Below are positions 20,098 to 32,068 of a DNA stretch of 64,000 nt, piece after piece. Under the pieces are notes generated by a model. That model had not been told where the DNA came from, did not search any database, and worked only from the letters and a program-made list of their open reading frames with translations. Numbering within the stretch: the first letter of the stretch is position 1; each line of letters opens with the position of its first letter. The translations under genes were made by a program, and so were the position numbers. This DNA is from Chalara sp. BL73. Its lineage: Eukaryota > Ascomycota > Leotiomycetes > Helotiales. Where the stretch lies: the NCBI GenBank assembly GCA_918026815.1, contig CAKJVC010000229.1:186001-250000 (forward strand). The letters run 5' to 3'.

Positions 20098-21915
20098 CTA
20101 GAATTGGTGTGGATGCCCAGCGGTCGAGAGTCGGCGCTCAATGGCAGCGTCATCATGCACTGGTGGTCCAGTATAGTGCTTTCTACCCCAGACGAAATAC
20201 CATCCGGCGGCAACGAGGAAGAAGGCGACGAAGACTACGGAAGCATAGTTCATGGTTGCTGCCGCGACGGGAAGATACGAAGGCATACAGAACAAAGGCA
20301 CTGCTAATGCGCTCCAAGCTTATGGGACGTTAGATATGATGTGTTCACGGCAATCAGTGGCCCATGGTGAAGGTGACTTACCGAGTGAGACGAAATTACA
20401 AACGAGGCCCAAGATTCCCATGTCGAACTTTCCGTGTCTGATGTGGGATCGGCCGCCCAGGAGCGAGACTGCGATGGGGACAGCGTAGCTGACGGTCAAG
20501 CAGATAACACCAACGCCAGAGAAGGCGTTGAACGCGGCAGTGGAGCCAAAGTAGATGACGCCAAGCACGATTTGGATTATCATGCTAAGCATCATGGCAT
20601 TCAACGGCACATCAAGTTTCTTGTTGACCTGTCGCCAGAGGGCAGAGCCTGGAATAGCACCATCGCGGGAAAACGCCCAAGTTGCACGTGAAGCGGCTGT
20701 CGTACAGCCTACACCACAGAATATGGCAAGTACAAGAAGAGGGATGAGCAGTCCAAACGCGCCTCCTTGGCTGCCAACTGCTGAGACGAGGATTGTGGGA
20801 GTGGGTTGTCCGGAGGGAAGGGCGACGAGCATAGCGAGATCGGGGAGGACGAAAAGAAGAGGGAGCAGAAAGAGCAGACCGCAAATGAAGTTCAGGATGA
20901 TAGTCCCGACCATTGCTCTGGGGACCTGGGTGCTTGGGTGCTGGACTTCTTCGCACATGCTGATTTTGTTAGCGTGGAAGACTAATGCAGAGACAGGGCT
21001 CACGAAATGATCATTCCAGTGGATGAGGTCGCATAAGCTGCTTGTAGTAAACCGACGCAGAAAGACCATCCTGGCACCCAGAGAGAGGTTGGCTCAAAAT
21101 GGGTGAAAACAAAACTGGCAGAACGGCGTCCCTCCTTGGCGAGTGCTAGTGTGCAGATAATAATTGCAATCACACCAGCGAAGGTCCAGAAAATTGCGAA
21201 TGTCTAGCATGCCTTGTTAAAATCAAGTTTGTCTGCTACATATAAGAATACTACTCACATCAAGCCAGGGCAGCCACTTGTTTCCTAATGCCGAGATAAG
21301 ATTGCAGAGAATGGTAATGCCAAGGAAGACCAGGAATATCTGATAAACCTCTGCTTGGAAGATTCCCACCCCAGGCTTGGATTCAAAGACATTGATCGAT
21401 GCGATGAAGAATAGAGTGGTTCCAAAGTTCACACTGAGCGTAATGGTGATGTTACCAACCACATATGCCCAACCACAGATCCACGATGTGATTTTGCGAC
21501 ACCAGGGCGGCGCCAGCATGAATGTCTGGTAATAGACGCCTCCGGCCGTTGGATAAACGGATGTGATTTCGCCCAGCGAGACCGCAACACAGAGGATAAT
21601 GAGAGAGACGACGACCCATCCCCAGATCACATTGACCGGACCACCACCAATCAGAGGATAAAACATGGTTGTCGCGAGACCGTAAGGAATGGATGCGAGG
21701 ACGAAGGACATGAAGGCGACCTGGAGCGTCGAACGGCTTCGCACGAGTTCCGACTGGTAACCCATCGCCTCGAGGAGGTCATCGGCGTCGGAAGGGCTGT
21801 CATCGCCAGCTAGCCCTTTGTTTTTTTTGGTATGCGAGGTTTTGCGCTGGAGCACATTGTCGTGATCCGCGAAAACGGCCTTATCCGTGGTCGCATACGT
21901 GTGATTGGACTCCAT
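20098..21915 (-). CDS. APC-family amino acid / GABA permease
   Basis: Plasma-membrane amino-acid transporter of the fungal GABA/choline-permease branch. The four exons (21259..21915, 21004..21203, 20382..20959, 20098..20318) encode 551 residues. A hydrophilic N-terminus of about 60 residues is followed by about 12 membrane helices. Typical segments are SIPYGLATTMFYPLIGGGPV (TM1-2), GEITSVYPTAGGVYYQTF, ISMCEEVQHPSTQVPRAMVG and GCTTAASRATWAFSRDGAIPG. The last exon carries MPSYLPVAAATMNYASVVFV. I placed the last acceptor at 20319 (CATAAG) because it restores SLAWSALAVPLFC, as expected for the family. It lies head to head with the fructosyl amino-acid oxidase across 2.5 kb, which would suit uptake of that enzyme's substrates or products. 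Confidence 0.93.
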
Positions 21916-24379
21916 GGCTTAGGATGGTACCAGAGGTTCGCTGGTTGTTAAGCTCGAAGGAAGAAAGTGTCGCGCGACACAGAGTGAGGAACTTTGCAAG
22001 GAGATAAAAGAGAGCATGGCACATGTCTTAACGGGGGATGGGAAAGGAAGCTAATCTCAATGGAATCGGGTGATGCAGATAGCCCAAGCCGAGCATTTGG
22101 ATAGAGCGGGGTACTTCCTAGTTTCTCATCCTGAACACTGAGAAAAGTCAAACTCTGCTCGGCTAGTCCGTAATTTCCTACCATCGTAGAACCTGCGGCA
22201 TCTTCTCGATGGTTCATTGGGTCGCTTGTTTTCAGGGTAGCGTAAGTAGTGAAGCGCTGGCCGTCATTGGAGACAGCATGCCTGTATAACAAGATAGTGG
22301 CTTCGATAAAGCTTCCAGAAACCCGTCTTGGGGGGATCTAACAGACTTGGCTGACGCTTGGCTCGCTCCATTTCGTACTGTAGAGATCCACTGGCGACGC
22401 CTATTACCTGGGTCTGCCTGCTTGAAACGGAGTATGGCCGAGTTTTAATCAGAATGTCCACGTCGTCTAAAGTTTGAACTGGCACCAAGTTCAAACACAA
22501 CCACTGTTATACGGGGGAGGACAACACACCTCAGCCTCACTCAAATGCATGAAATGTTGAATACGGCATAAATCAATTGCTGTCTGCCAATTCGGGTTGA
22601 TGCTCCTTGCGCCACACGCCTGAGGACCCCGGATTCTATAGAAACGTTACGATTCATGAGTACAGAATACACGCACATCGCAATATTGCTGAAGCCAGCC
22701 CGGCAGTTCCGCTTGACCACGTGATGGCCGCGCTTTTCATGTTGCTTCGGGTGATACATGCATTATCGATCCCATATCCAAATTTGGCTAAACCATTGCG
22801 AGAAAAACTATCCTTGACATATCTTTGGAAGCAAGAGATAAGCGTGATAAGGTTAGGTAACTCCCTGGCAGCCAGCCCCTTTTCCAAGCGAGCATGAACG
22901 ATAGGACAGAAATATATCTATAGCTCGGCGTATTGTTTTACCCAAAGCAGTTCTCCTATGCAACGAATCCACGGTGAATCCTGGTCTCGGTGCTGAAAGC
23001 CCCAGAGGATTTTCGAGCCATGTAACAAGACTGTGGCAATGTCTCACATGTTCCCGTCTCACAGCCTAGAGCTACAGTTAGACAGGAGTGCTCGCCTCAC
23101 GAGTTGGCCCGGGCTTGAATCTATTGACGGTGATATCAATATCAATATCAAACTGCATGGCTACAGCCAGTGGTTGAAACGCCTGATACAAGAGCACCAA
23201 GTCGGATAAAACTCGGCCTAAATATAATCGGGGGCTAATCCAAGTACGACTACCGTTACTCTATACATCCAGAGGGCATGCAACTTTGGCGGATGCCAGG
23301 CAAGTCCATGGCCACCTATCACTCGGGCGACTATTTGGTGTATTAAAATTTGTTGACTGAGGACATGCCAATGGATGTTGCCCAGGTTAGAAATACCGTC
23401 TTATTGTGATACCACATCCGAAGATTTATGCGCAGGATCTTGTAGTAATGCTTCGCCTAGCTGCCCCTATGATATCTGTCAAGAACGGCATCTTGCCTCG
23501 TTTCAGCTGCTAAAAACACCAAAGATATTGCTAAACGAAGCGGATAACATCTTGCGGTGATCACATCCTCACGCTCGGCTGTGAAGTTATAGAACCAGGA
23601 GATTGTCAGAAATATCCATGGAAAAGTCCCCAAGATGATGGTTAACCGTAAAGCTTACGAAGCCAAGCATTAACACGAAATTGGCAAATCGTCAGGGCAT
23701 CACTCGTCCAGTCGGCGGCACAGATCTAGTCCGTTTAGTCTGCCAATTTGTACAACTGATCAAGCCTTTTTTCCTAAACCCGATTTACACCTGGTGGCAG
23801 CTGATAGGTCAAAGTTCAAGCAGAGTAAAAATTAGCCCTTTGGCAAATCCGACAATGAATGTGCATTTCGGTTTGATCTACTATATGGTTTATAGCGATA
23901 ATGCCTACGAGCCTCATAGTGAGCAACGTGCAATCCATAAATTCTTAATTAGCAGCTGGTTCGATTTTACTATCGGAAATAACCAATTCACAAATCCTCC
24001 TCTACGTCCCATCACGTGACTTAATAAGTAGCGTAAGATAGGTCAAAGTCTTCTAATATCTTGCATCAATCCAGATCCTTTTCAATATAGAGTGAATAAA
24101 AGTGCCAACAAAATCCAGAATATAATGCAATAATTTGGCCATCGCTATTGTATGAACGGGTAAGATCACGGGACTGGATGTCCCTGAAGTCAACTCATTT
24201 CTCCACCTTTCAGACGGGATGCCCTTCCACAAATCAGAATCAAATCATACCTAAATGGTGTCAAAGATGGAGATATTACATGGAATACCACACCTTGTAG
24301 TAAAATCTGCAGTATTTTTCTAGAGTGGCTGCCGACTTTTCAAATGCTATCGAGCTCTCTAAGCTTAGAGTGATCAGAA
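21916..24379. other. 2.5 kb intergenic region, no gene found
   Basis: Divergent region between the amino-acid permease and the oxidase. Short open frames of 60-110 codons are present on both strands, but none has a recognisable family or splice structure. A short ATCAAT repeat (about 23134-23150) is the only repeat noticed. Confidence 0.45.
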
Positions 24380-25681
24380 ATGTCTCAACCACGCCATGAT
24401 GCATCCATCATCATCGTAGGCGCCGGCACTTGGGGTTGTTCTATAGCATTACATCTCGTCCGGCGCGGCTATAGCAATATCACAGTGCTAGACCCATACG
24501 AGCTACCGTCTCCAATAGCAGCAGGAAACGACGTGAACAAAATTGTCGAAGAAGCCTCGTTCGATAACGGCTCAGACGATAACTACGTATGGCGGACCCT
24601 TCGCCAGCTCGCAACGAAAGGATGGACGACCGACCCTGTCTTTATACCCTTCTATCATAATACGGGGTATATACAGTGCGCACATACCCCAGAAGGGCTG
24701 GCTCAGTTGATCGAGCATGAGAAGCTCGACCAAGATCCTGAGATGGAATGGCTGGATGAACCGGCCGCGTTTCGTAAGACTATGCCGGAAGGTGTACTCA
24801 CAGGTGATTTCCCAGGTTGGAAGGGAGGTTTCAAAAGGTCCGGAGCTGGCTGGGTGTTTGCTCGCGGTGCACTTATGGCTGCGTATGAAGAGTCCAAACG
24901 CCTGGGTGTCAAGTTCATCATTGGATCTGAAGGGAGTGTTACAAAATTCGTCATCGACCGCAATGATATTGTGGGTGTGGAGATAGAAAATGGGAAACGG
25001 CATCTCGCAGATACGATCATTCTCGCGAATGGAGCTCAGGCGCCAAGTCTTCTGGATTTCAAAGATCAGTTACGGCCTACCGCCTGGACTCTGGCGCATA
25101 TCAAAATGACTCCTGAAGAATGCGAACTTTATAAGAACCTGCCTGTCTTGTTCAATATTGAGAAGGGATTCTTCATGGAGCCTGATGCCGAACGAGGAGA
25201 GTTAAAGATCTGTGATGAACATCCTGGATATACGAATTTCATTAACACCCCAAATGGAAAAGCGAGCGTCCCATTTGCTCGGCAACAGATCCCCCTCGAA
25301 GCCGAGGAACGCGTGAGAGAATTTCTGCGAGATACGATGCCACAACTCGCAGACCGACTATTTAGCTTTGCGAGGGTTTGCTGGTGTGCTGATACGCCTG
25401 ATCGCCACTTTTTGATTGATAGACATCCGCAGTGGCCGAGCTTGGTGCTGGCGGTTGGTGGGAGTGGGCATGGCTTTATGCATATATCGAGTATTGGAGG
25501 ACTTGTTGCCGATACAATGGAGGGTGTGTTGGATGAGAGGCTAAAGGAGGCATTTAGATGGCGGCCGGAGACTGCTATCAATCGTGACTGGCAAGATGTT
25601 CAGGGCAGAAGAGGTGGGCCAAACCGAGTCATGGATTTTAAGGAGGTCAAAGAATGGACTAGTATCCCGCCTCGGGCTTGA
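24380..25681 (+). CDS. fructosyl amino-acid oxidase (amadoriase, FAOX)
   Basis: FAD-dependent oxidase that cleaves Amadori products (fructosyl amino acids) to glucosone, amino acid and H2O2. Intronless, 433 residues. The dinucleotide-binding motif is IIIVGAGTWGCSIALHL at the N-terminus. The family motif SPIAAGNDVNKIVEEASF follows, and IILANGAQAPSLLD closes the FAD fold. The segment RVCWCADTPDRHFLIDRHP (residues about 332-350) holds the Cys that binds FAD covalently in amadoriases. GGSGHGFMHISSIGG is the C-terminal FAD site. No targeting tail of the SKL type is seen (it ends IPPRA), so it may be cytosolic. It is flanked by an amino-acid permease and an MFS transporter, which suggests a small Amadori or amino-compound utilisation group. 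Confidence 0.93.
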   Translation: MSQPRHDASIIIVGAGTWGCSIALHLVRRGYSNITVLDPYELPSPIAAGNDVNKIVEEASFDNGSDDNYVWRTLRQLATKGWTTDPVFIPFYHNTGYIQCAHTPEGLAQLIEHEKLDQDPEMEWLDEPAAFRKTMPEGVLTGDFPGWKGGFKRSGAGWVFARGALMAAYEESKRLGVKFIIGSEGSVTKFVIDRNDIVGVEIENGKRHLADTIILANGAQAPSLLDFKDQLRPTAWTLAHIKMTPEECELYKNLPVLFNIEKGFFMEPDAERGELKICDEHPGYTNFINTPNGKASVPFARQQIPLEAEERVREFLRDTMPQLADRLFSFARVCWCADTPDRHFLIDRHPQWPSLVLAVGGSGHGFMHISSIGGLVADTMEGVLDERLKEAFRWRPETAINRDWQDVQGRRGGPNRVMDFKEVKEWTSIPPRA

Positions 25682-26781
25682 TTGTTCTGGAGATATCCGA
25701 ATATATACTAATATATTTTTCTTGTGCTTCTCTGTGGATGCTTCGAGCATGAGCGTTGCTTTCTTGTCAGCTCATTATTTTCACTCTTCTCGGTTAATAT
25801 TCTGTATTGTTGTTTTGTATAGACTTCTATCCTGATTAAAATGTTGCGGTCGAGAGCTCTTCCGTAAAGGTACCGAAGAAGTTCAATTCTTTGCTCTTTG
25901 ACCTCTGATTTAAGCAGTTACGCGTAGCGTTATTTCAACTACAAAAACCCCGGCCAAGAGAAGGCTAAAAATAATTTGTGATTGGATCTCCTTAGGTTGA
26001 GGTTGATTAAGCTTTGAGGAGGTCAGCCTGCCGAATTCCATTTGGAGTGTCAAGAAACACCCCCACAAAAATAAGCATGCCTTCTCCCCTTAGTCGTAGC
26101 CTTGCTCAAAGCTTATCCTCTTTCTCCCCTGTTCTTCTCTACTCAATGAAAGACTTTTGAAACTCAAGGCATATTACGGAATAGACCCCACAAGAGAGTG
26201 GTTACGTTGCAGGAGACTAGAGGCTCTCTCGATTCCATTACTATTAAGTACAAAGTATTGACTAGGCATTAGTTATGCTTGCTCCTCCTGGAAATACTTC
26301 CTGTGCAAAATCATCATACTGCCTCCCATCTCAACCTCCAACACCTGAACTTTCATGTCAAAGATCTTGGCGGCTCCCGTGATGCGTCTTGGCTGACATC
26401 AGTTTTAAAAGGCGTCATTGGTTGCAGGGGAGAACGGCATTGTCGATCCCGCTACCCCAGACTCTCTGATGCTTCTCACTGCATGGCATTCCAATCGCTC
26501 ATCATCCAAACATGCTGTTTGTTCGCATCCAAGAGTTCCAAGGCTCGTCCGGTGACACCAGGTCCTTTGCGGCACGGATATGCCCTGTGAGATGAGGTCA
26601 TTATACCCGGATCACAGAATCACATTATAACGGGCTCAATGTTCGCCCAAGAAAAAAAAAAAAGTCAAGTAATATTGGCGTGGAGAGCATACTCGCGATT
26701 TCGAGTCTCCCTCCCCTACTTTTCTCTACGTTTGGAGGCCCTATAGTACCAAAATTCGAATGAGTACACAATTCATTCAAT
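25682..26781. other. intergenic, no feature seen
   Basis: 3' flank of the oxidase and promoter of the MFS transporter, with a 13-base A run near 26651. The open frame at 26279-26590 is not protein-like. Confidence 0.4.
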
Positions 26782-28708
26782 ATGTCACATTCAACCACCT
26801 CCTCCACTCACCGCGACTCGGTCGCAACAACACGCATCGAAGAACACAAGAAAAGTGTCGATAGTCCAACGGACGGCGGCAAGCAAGACTTAATTGGCGC
26901 TAGAGACGGTGCAGATATCCTGGCTAACGAGAAGACATCCTCTCGTGGCAGAAGTGTGCTTACTGAAGACGACGCCGAAGAAGCGCTTCCCTACTCTTGG
27001 CCCGAATGGCGTAAATGGAGCATCCTCGTCCTCATCTTGTGCATTCAGACATCTATGAACTCGAACGCTAGTATGTATGGGTTCGCGGTCGACGGGCTAT
27101 CTGAAAAGTACGGCGTTTCAACAAACAAGGCCCGATTGGGTCAGTTCATCTTTCTGCTGACGTATGCTTTTGGCTGTGAGTTCTGGGCGCCTTGGTCTGA
27201 GGAGTTGGGTCGTTGGCCGACGCAACAGGCATCGTTGTTTTTGGTCAATATCTGGCAGATCCTGTCTGCCCTGAGCCCAACCTTTGGTGGTGTTCTGGTT
27301 GCACGTGCTCTAGGTGGTCTATCAACCGCTGGTGGAAGTGTTACTTTAGGTGTTATCGCAGACCTGTATCGACCTGAGGATACCGGCTTCCAATATGCTG
27401 TAGCATTTGTTATCCTCTCCAGCGTGGGAGGTGCTCCTATTGGTGCAGTCATTGGAGGTTTTGTAGGGCAGTATCGTGCAGTTGAGTGGATATTCTGGGT
27501 GTTGCTGATCAGTAAGTAGCCCCTGCAAGACATGTTTATATTTCACAACCCTCGCTTCTTAAATTTTATGCAATAGCTTTGTATTATTTCCATAAACAAA
27601 CAATCATTAACTCTGGGTCATAGTGGGCGGAATCGTGCAAGTACTGCATTTCTTCCTCGTTCCTGAGACGAATACATTCATTCTCATGGATCGAGAAGCG
27701 AAACGCCGCCGCAAGAATGGAGAGGATATCTATGGCCCCTTTGAAGTCAAGAAGCCTCGCTTTTCTCCAAAGGAAATTGGAAAGATCTGGTGGCGTCCAT
27801 TCCTCATGTTCTTTACTGAGCCAATCGTACTATGGCTTTCACTCCTCAGTGGCTTCGCAGACATGCTGGTGTTCATTTTCCTAGAAGCTTTCACACCAAT
27901 CTTTGAACAACATGGCTTTGAGACGTATCAGATTGGTCTTTGTTTTCTGGCGTAAGTGATCTTACTATTTGAGGTCTATGATGAATGGTTACTAACATCG
28001 TTTGTAGCTCGGTCATCGCATATATCATCTCGTATCTTACCTATCTTCCCGTGATCTGGCATCACAACAAAACCCGCAAAATCGACCCTGATCGCCTGTC
28101 TCCTGAATCTCGTCTCTGGTGGCTCTTGTTCCGTAAGTCCTTCAACCTCTTTCCCAATCACAAAGCTAACATGTACAGTGGCACCCCTACTTCCAATCGG
28201 CCTCTTTGGCTTCTCTTGGACAAGTTGGGGACCTGACAAGTCCCACTGGATTGCGCCAATAATCTTCGCCGCCGTGATCGGTATAGCAAACTACGGCGTC
28301 TATAAATCATCTATCGATTACATGATCGCTGCTTACGGCCCTTATGCCGCCTCAGCTACAGGAGGCAACGATCTCGCAAGAGATCTGCTGGCTGGTATTG
28401 CGGCGCTGTATGCGCATCCTTGTAAGTATATTTTCGATTTCGTGTTCTAGCAGGAGCAAGAGCTAATGCATCTTCTAGTCTACGAGAATATTGGAGGAAA
28501 GAAATATCATTTGATCTATCCAAGTACGATATTGGCGTGTATTGGAGTGTTGGTCATCATCCCTATTTATATCTTCTACTGGAAGGGCGATAAGATCCGG
28601 TTGCGAAGCAAGTTTGCGCAAGAATTGGAAGTCGCGAGACAAAAGAGGTTGGAGAGGAAGAGGAGGAGATCTGAGATTGGCCGCCCGAAGGAGAAGGTTG
28701 ATGTCTGA
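26782..28708 (+). CDS. MFS transporter, DHA1 (polyamine/drug:H+ antiporter) type
   Basis: Twelve-helix major facilitator. The five exons (26782..27511, 27624..27951, 28008..28132, 28179..28421, 28479..28708) give 551 residues. A hydrophilic N-terminus of about 70 residues precedes TM1 (WSILVLILCIQTSMNSNASMY). The MFS signature regions are visible as GCEFWAPWSEELGRWPTQQ and RALGGLSTAGGSVTLGVIADLYRPEDTG, followed by GAPIGAVIGGFVGQY. The central loop FLVPETNTFILMDREAKRRRKNGEDIYGP is typical of fungal DHA1 polyamine-type carriers. The C-terminus is basic (LERKRRRSEIGRPKEK). It lies on the same strand as the oxidase, 1.1 kb downstream. The substrate cannot be deduced. Confidence 0.92.
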
Positions 28709-29208
28709 ATAGAAGTGCCTGATCAGGGGGTATTCAAATCGGTATATAGCGAGTTTTAAGGCGTGTTTTGCGTTTGGGTTATTGGGAACATAATTGATGC
28801 ATTGTAATGAAAGTGATGTCACAGCAGATCTGAAAGTCGTTTAAGCGATGTGAAGCCGTAATCTGAGGAGATTACATGGTATGCAACAGTCAAATCATCA
28901 GAGTTCTTGCGGTATATTTTGCCAGAACGTTAACACTAATGGCAACCCAATACTAACAAACACAAGTGCAAACAAGATGTAAATAGGAAAATCCCAGGGC
29001 CAACGCAATAACCCATTAACGAGCGAGTGTAGTTGCGGGAGCATACGAAATAGAGACGAGTAGGAAAGGCATGAAATGGACTAGCTACATTAAATAGAGC
29101 CACAAGTGCTCTGCCAAAGCGGAGCAGGCAGGAGCGAATCGAAACTCCCTGAGATAGCCAGCATCCATTCAGGTACCTCCTTTTTAAAAGACATTATTAC
29201 GCATATCG
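28709..29208. other. convergent 3' flanks
   Basis: Spacer between the MFS transporter and the convergent amidase gene. No element seen. Confidence 0.4.
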
Positions 29209-31080
29209 TTATACCTTTGATAAGCGCTCTTTGCTCACGTCCCAATCTACTAGTTGTGGTGGAGGCTTTCTCTTCGGCATAGTTTCATCCCAAGCAGCCA
29301 TAAAGTTGAGAATTTTTTGATCATCTCCCGCAGCTGCTATAACGGCCAGTCCAAATGGACGACCGTTTGTTTTGGAATATCCCAGAGGCACAGTTCCAAC
29401 TGGACAGCCCGCAGCAGCTGCGATCGTAGGTATTCGCCCATCCATGGGTCCGACGATCACATCTAATCCAAATTCCGTCAGCGTTCTATCAATTCCGTTC
29501 TTCTTCGCCGCTGTGCGGATAATCTCAACTCCTTCTGCATATTTGTCGGCGGACATCTTGTCTTCCAGGGTAGCTTCTAATAGTTGTTGACCAGGATGTT
29601 CTACTTAAATATTTTAGTATATCCCAAGACGGAGTGGGGGAGTATCTGACCAGGCGGCAGTGCTTTCTCCGCATTCTGCTTATTGAATTCTACAATATCG
29701 GTAATTGTTTTGACTTTTGACTTCTGAAAGAAGTTTAAGAATCCCTCCCAAGCTTTTGCAAAATCGTGATCTACATGTATGTTAGCACAATACTATTAGT
29801 CATCATATTTCTACTCACTCCACAGCTGGTCTAAGGCATCCTCATTATCAAGCTGCAGCTCATTCATGGACGTCAATGGGACATTCTCATGCACTTTAGC
29901 TCCGTGTTGCTTTAGTGTAGACTTTGCTTCCTTGTAAAGTTCTTGTTGTTGTGCTATAAGAACTGGATCCGCAGTGCAGATGAAGTCAACAAATCCCCAC
30001 AGTGTGTCATCTACAAATCCAACTGTTTGTTCGGTCCAAAGTTTAGTTTTGTTCAAAGATGTAAATGATTCTACTCCAGTAGCGAGAGACTCTATGAGAT
30101 ATGCTAGGTCTTGGGCGGTCTTTGCCATACCACCGACACTGTCTGTTAGAGCAGACCAAGGCGCAGTGCCATCAGTGGGAACGCTGCCCACGGTGAGTTT
30201 GAGGCCATAAAGGGCAGCACGATTGGCTGGTTGAGAGATGGATCCATCAGTCTCTGTGGCTACTGACAAAGGGGCGAAACCAGCAGCGACGCTTACTGCA
30301 CTACCGGAAGAAGATCCAGCGGGAGTCTTGACTATAAGCATATACTTTTTCTCAAAAGGGGGGGGGGGCGGGGGGAAAGAAATACACACTGTGTGACCCA
30401 AAAGTTTTTCTCCCTTTGCAACACCGCCGATAATATATGGCGACTGAGTTTGACCTCCAACTGCCGACCAACCCGTAGTAATTCCAAACCCTTTCCAACC
30501 TGCCATCTCCTGTCGAAAATTTTTAGCAAGGTGGATATAGATTGCAGCGACTGTGTGCGTGGACTAACCGACAAATTCGCCTTTCCGATTATGATCAAGC
30601 CAGCGTCTATAAGCTTTCATTTAATTTTGGTGTTAAGTTTGTCCTGAGAAGCATTCCGCGGTACTCACACGTTCAATGATGGGAGCATTCCCTTTTGGCT
30701 CAGCCCCAACCAACGCAAATGCTCCACATGTGGTGTCCATACCAAGAGATTTATCAGTGCAAATGTTATCCTAATACGATGTTGTAAGATCTCTTCTCAA
30801 AAGCCAGAAAAGAACCACATACTTTCACGGTGATCGGCAGTCCGTGCAGCGGCCCTCTAATTCTCCCAGCAGCGCGTTCATCATCAAGCTGTTTTGCGAT
30901 AGAAATCAAAGATGAACGAGGGGCGACACTTATCATGGCATTTAATTCTAGCCCATGATGATTATGTTTCTTAATTTGATCCAAATACAAGTCAATCAGT
31001 TCCGTAGACGTTGTTTTTCCTTCTTTCAAAAGAGCCTGCAAATCTTCACCCGAAGCCGTGAGAACATCAATTACTGCCAT
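29209..31080 (-). CDS. amidase-signature family enzyme (copy 1)
   Basis: Amide hydrolase of the amidase-signature family. My seven-exon model (30823..31080, 30669..30770, 30569..30613, 30390..30509, 29819..30326, 29651..29770, 29209..29600) gives 514 residues. The Ser-cisSer-Lys triad is visible: Lys in RGPLHGLPITVK, the first Ser pair in TPAGSSSGSAVSVAAG, and the nucleophile region ATETDGSISQPANRAALYGLK. The C-terminal part GCPVGTVPLGYSKTNGRPFGL is typical. The start at 31080 fits the family; an upstream in-frame methionine (31239) would add a 53-residue hydrophobic/Cys-rich leader. Intron 4 (30327-30389) contains a long G-tract that could hide an assembly error. It is a paralogue of the gene at 40211-42403, with matching exon lengths. 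Substrate unknown. Confidence 0.88.
30358..30375 (+). repeat. G11-C-G6 homopolymer tract in an amidase intron
   Basis: Eleven Gs, one C and six Gs in a row inside intron 4 of the amidase gene (C-run on the transcribed sense). Length is likely polymorphic or error-prone. It does not alter the coding frame. Confidence 0.9.
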
Positions 31081-32068
31081 GCTGACTCTTAGTGGGGACT
31101 GCAATTCAGTGTGAAGTTTGCTTGTTTGAATACTTGAACAAGGACAAGCGTAGCTCTTGAACAAACCAATATCGATCACACAAGAGGAAGCCCTAACAGA
31201 AAATCCGGTAAGTACCAGAAGTTTGGATAGTGAAAACATGTCCTTTCAGGTTGAAAATCAAAGTAGATAGAAGCAACCAACCACTCCTGTATCTCGTTCT
31301 TAGTGACAAATAACGAAATGCAGCTGTGACCAGGGGTTACTCCAGCCTTGTCATTGCAAGTGATATCGCCAAGATATTCAATACGTACACGGCAACGTTT
31401 TGTATTTACTGTAAACTTCACAGTGTGCCCCCATGCAGTTGCCCTATTTCAATGCATTCAAGGTTGCACCAAACGTGTAATCAAACGCCCAGCTTTGGTG
31501 CATCTTCGAAGTGGCGGCAAGGAGCCTCCTGCGGAATATGCGTGCCCTGTGTTGTTGCCTAACTACAGGTAATTCTATCACATTGCATGTCACATATTGC
31601 ACAAATAAAATGCGAGCAGCCGTATCTCGATTTCACATTCCGTGCTTAGTAGGTCACATACCAGCTTTCCCGCCGTGATCCAATGCACAGCTTTGTAGGA
31701 ACTGCATGTTCTGTCACAAGATTCTGGTTTTCGGTTTTCATTTGTTCAACTGCCTAACAATAGTAGCTCGCCTGAATATGCGAAATATGGGTTATGTAAC
31801 GAGGCTTAAAACTTGTAAGATTGATTTGCTATCACAGATTAATGATAGCGTGGGTGTAGCGTGGGGGAATCACCTCATCCTCCTGTTAGTCAAGGTTGAA
31901 TTAATCAACTATAGCACAGTGGTTATTGTTCACCATTGCACACAAATCGAGGCATCGGTTGTATTTTAGGCAATCCTAGCAAAAGGATGCCAATATTGAT
32001 CAATAGCTCTACAATATTCACTTTAACCCATCTCATCTTTTGTTTCCTGCCTCCTGGGATGTCTAGGG
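31081..32068. other. divergent intergenic region
   Basis: Upstream of both the amidase and the CmcJ-like oxygenase gene, so it holds both promoters. Short frames are not protein-like, apart from the amidase upstream extension to 31239. Confidence 0.4.

Noticed and set aside
23941..24010. tRNA-like GGTTCGATTTTAC near 23959
   Set aside because: No matching acceptor stem or anticodon arm could be drawn around it.
30606..30671. Apparent phase mismatch between amidase copy 1 exons 2 and 3
   Set aside because: Using the acceptor AAAG at 30614 instead of ATAG gives phase 0, exon sizes equal to copy 2 and the expected LIDAGLIII sequence.
31081..31239. Extended amidase N-terminus from the upstream methionine at 31239
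   Set aside because: The family domain starts at the methionine at 31080. The upstream part is Cys-rich and hydrophobic without a clear cleavage pattern, so it is kept only as an alternative.
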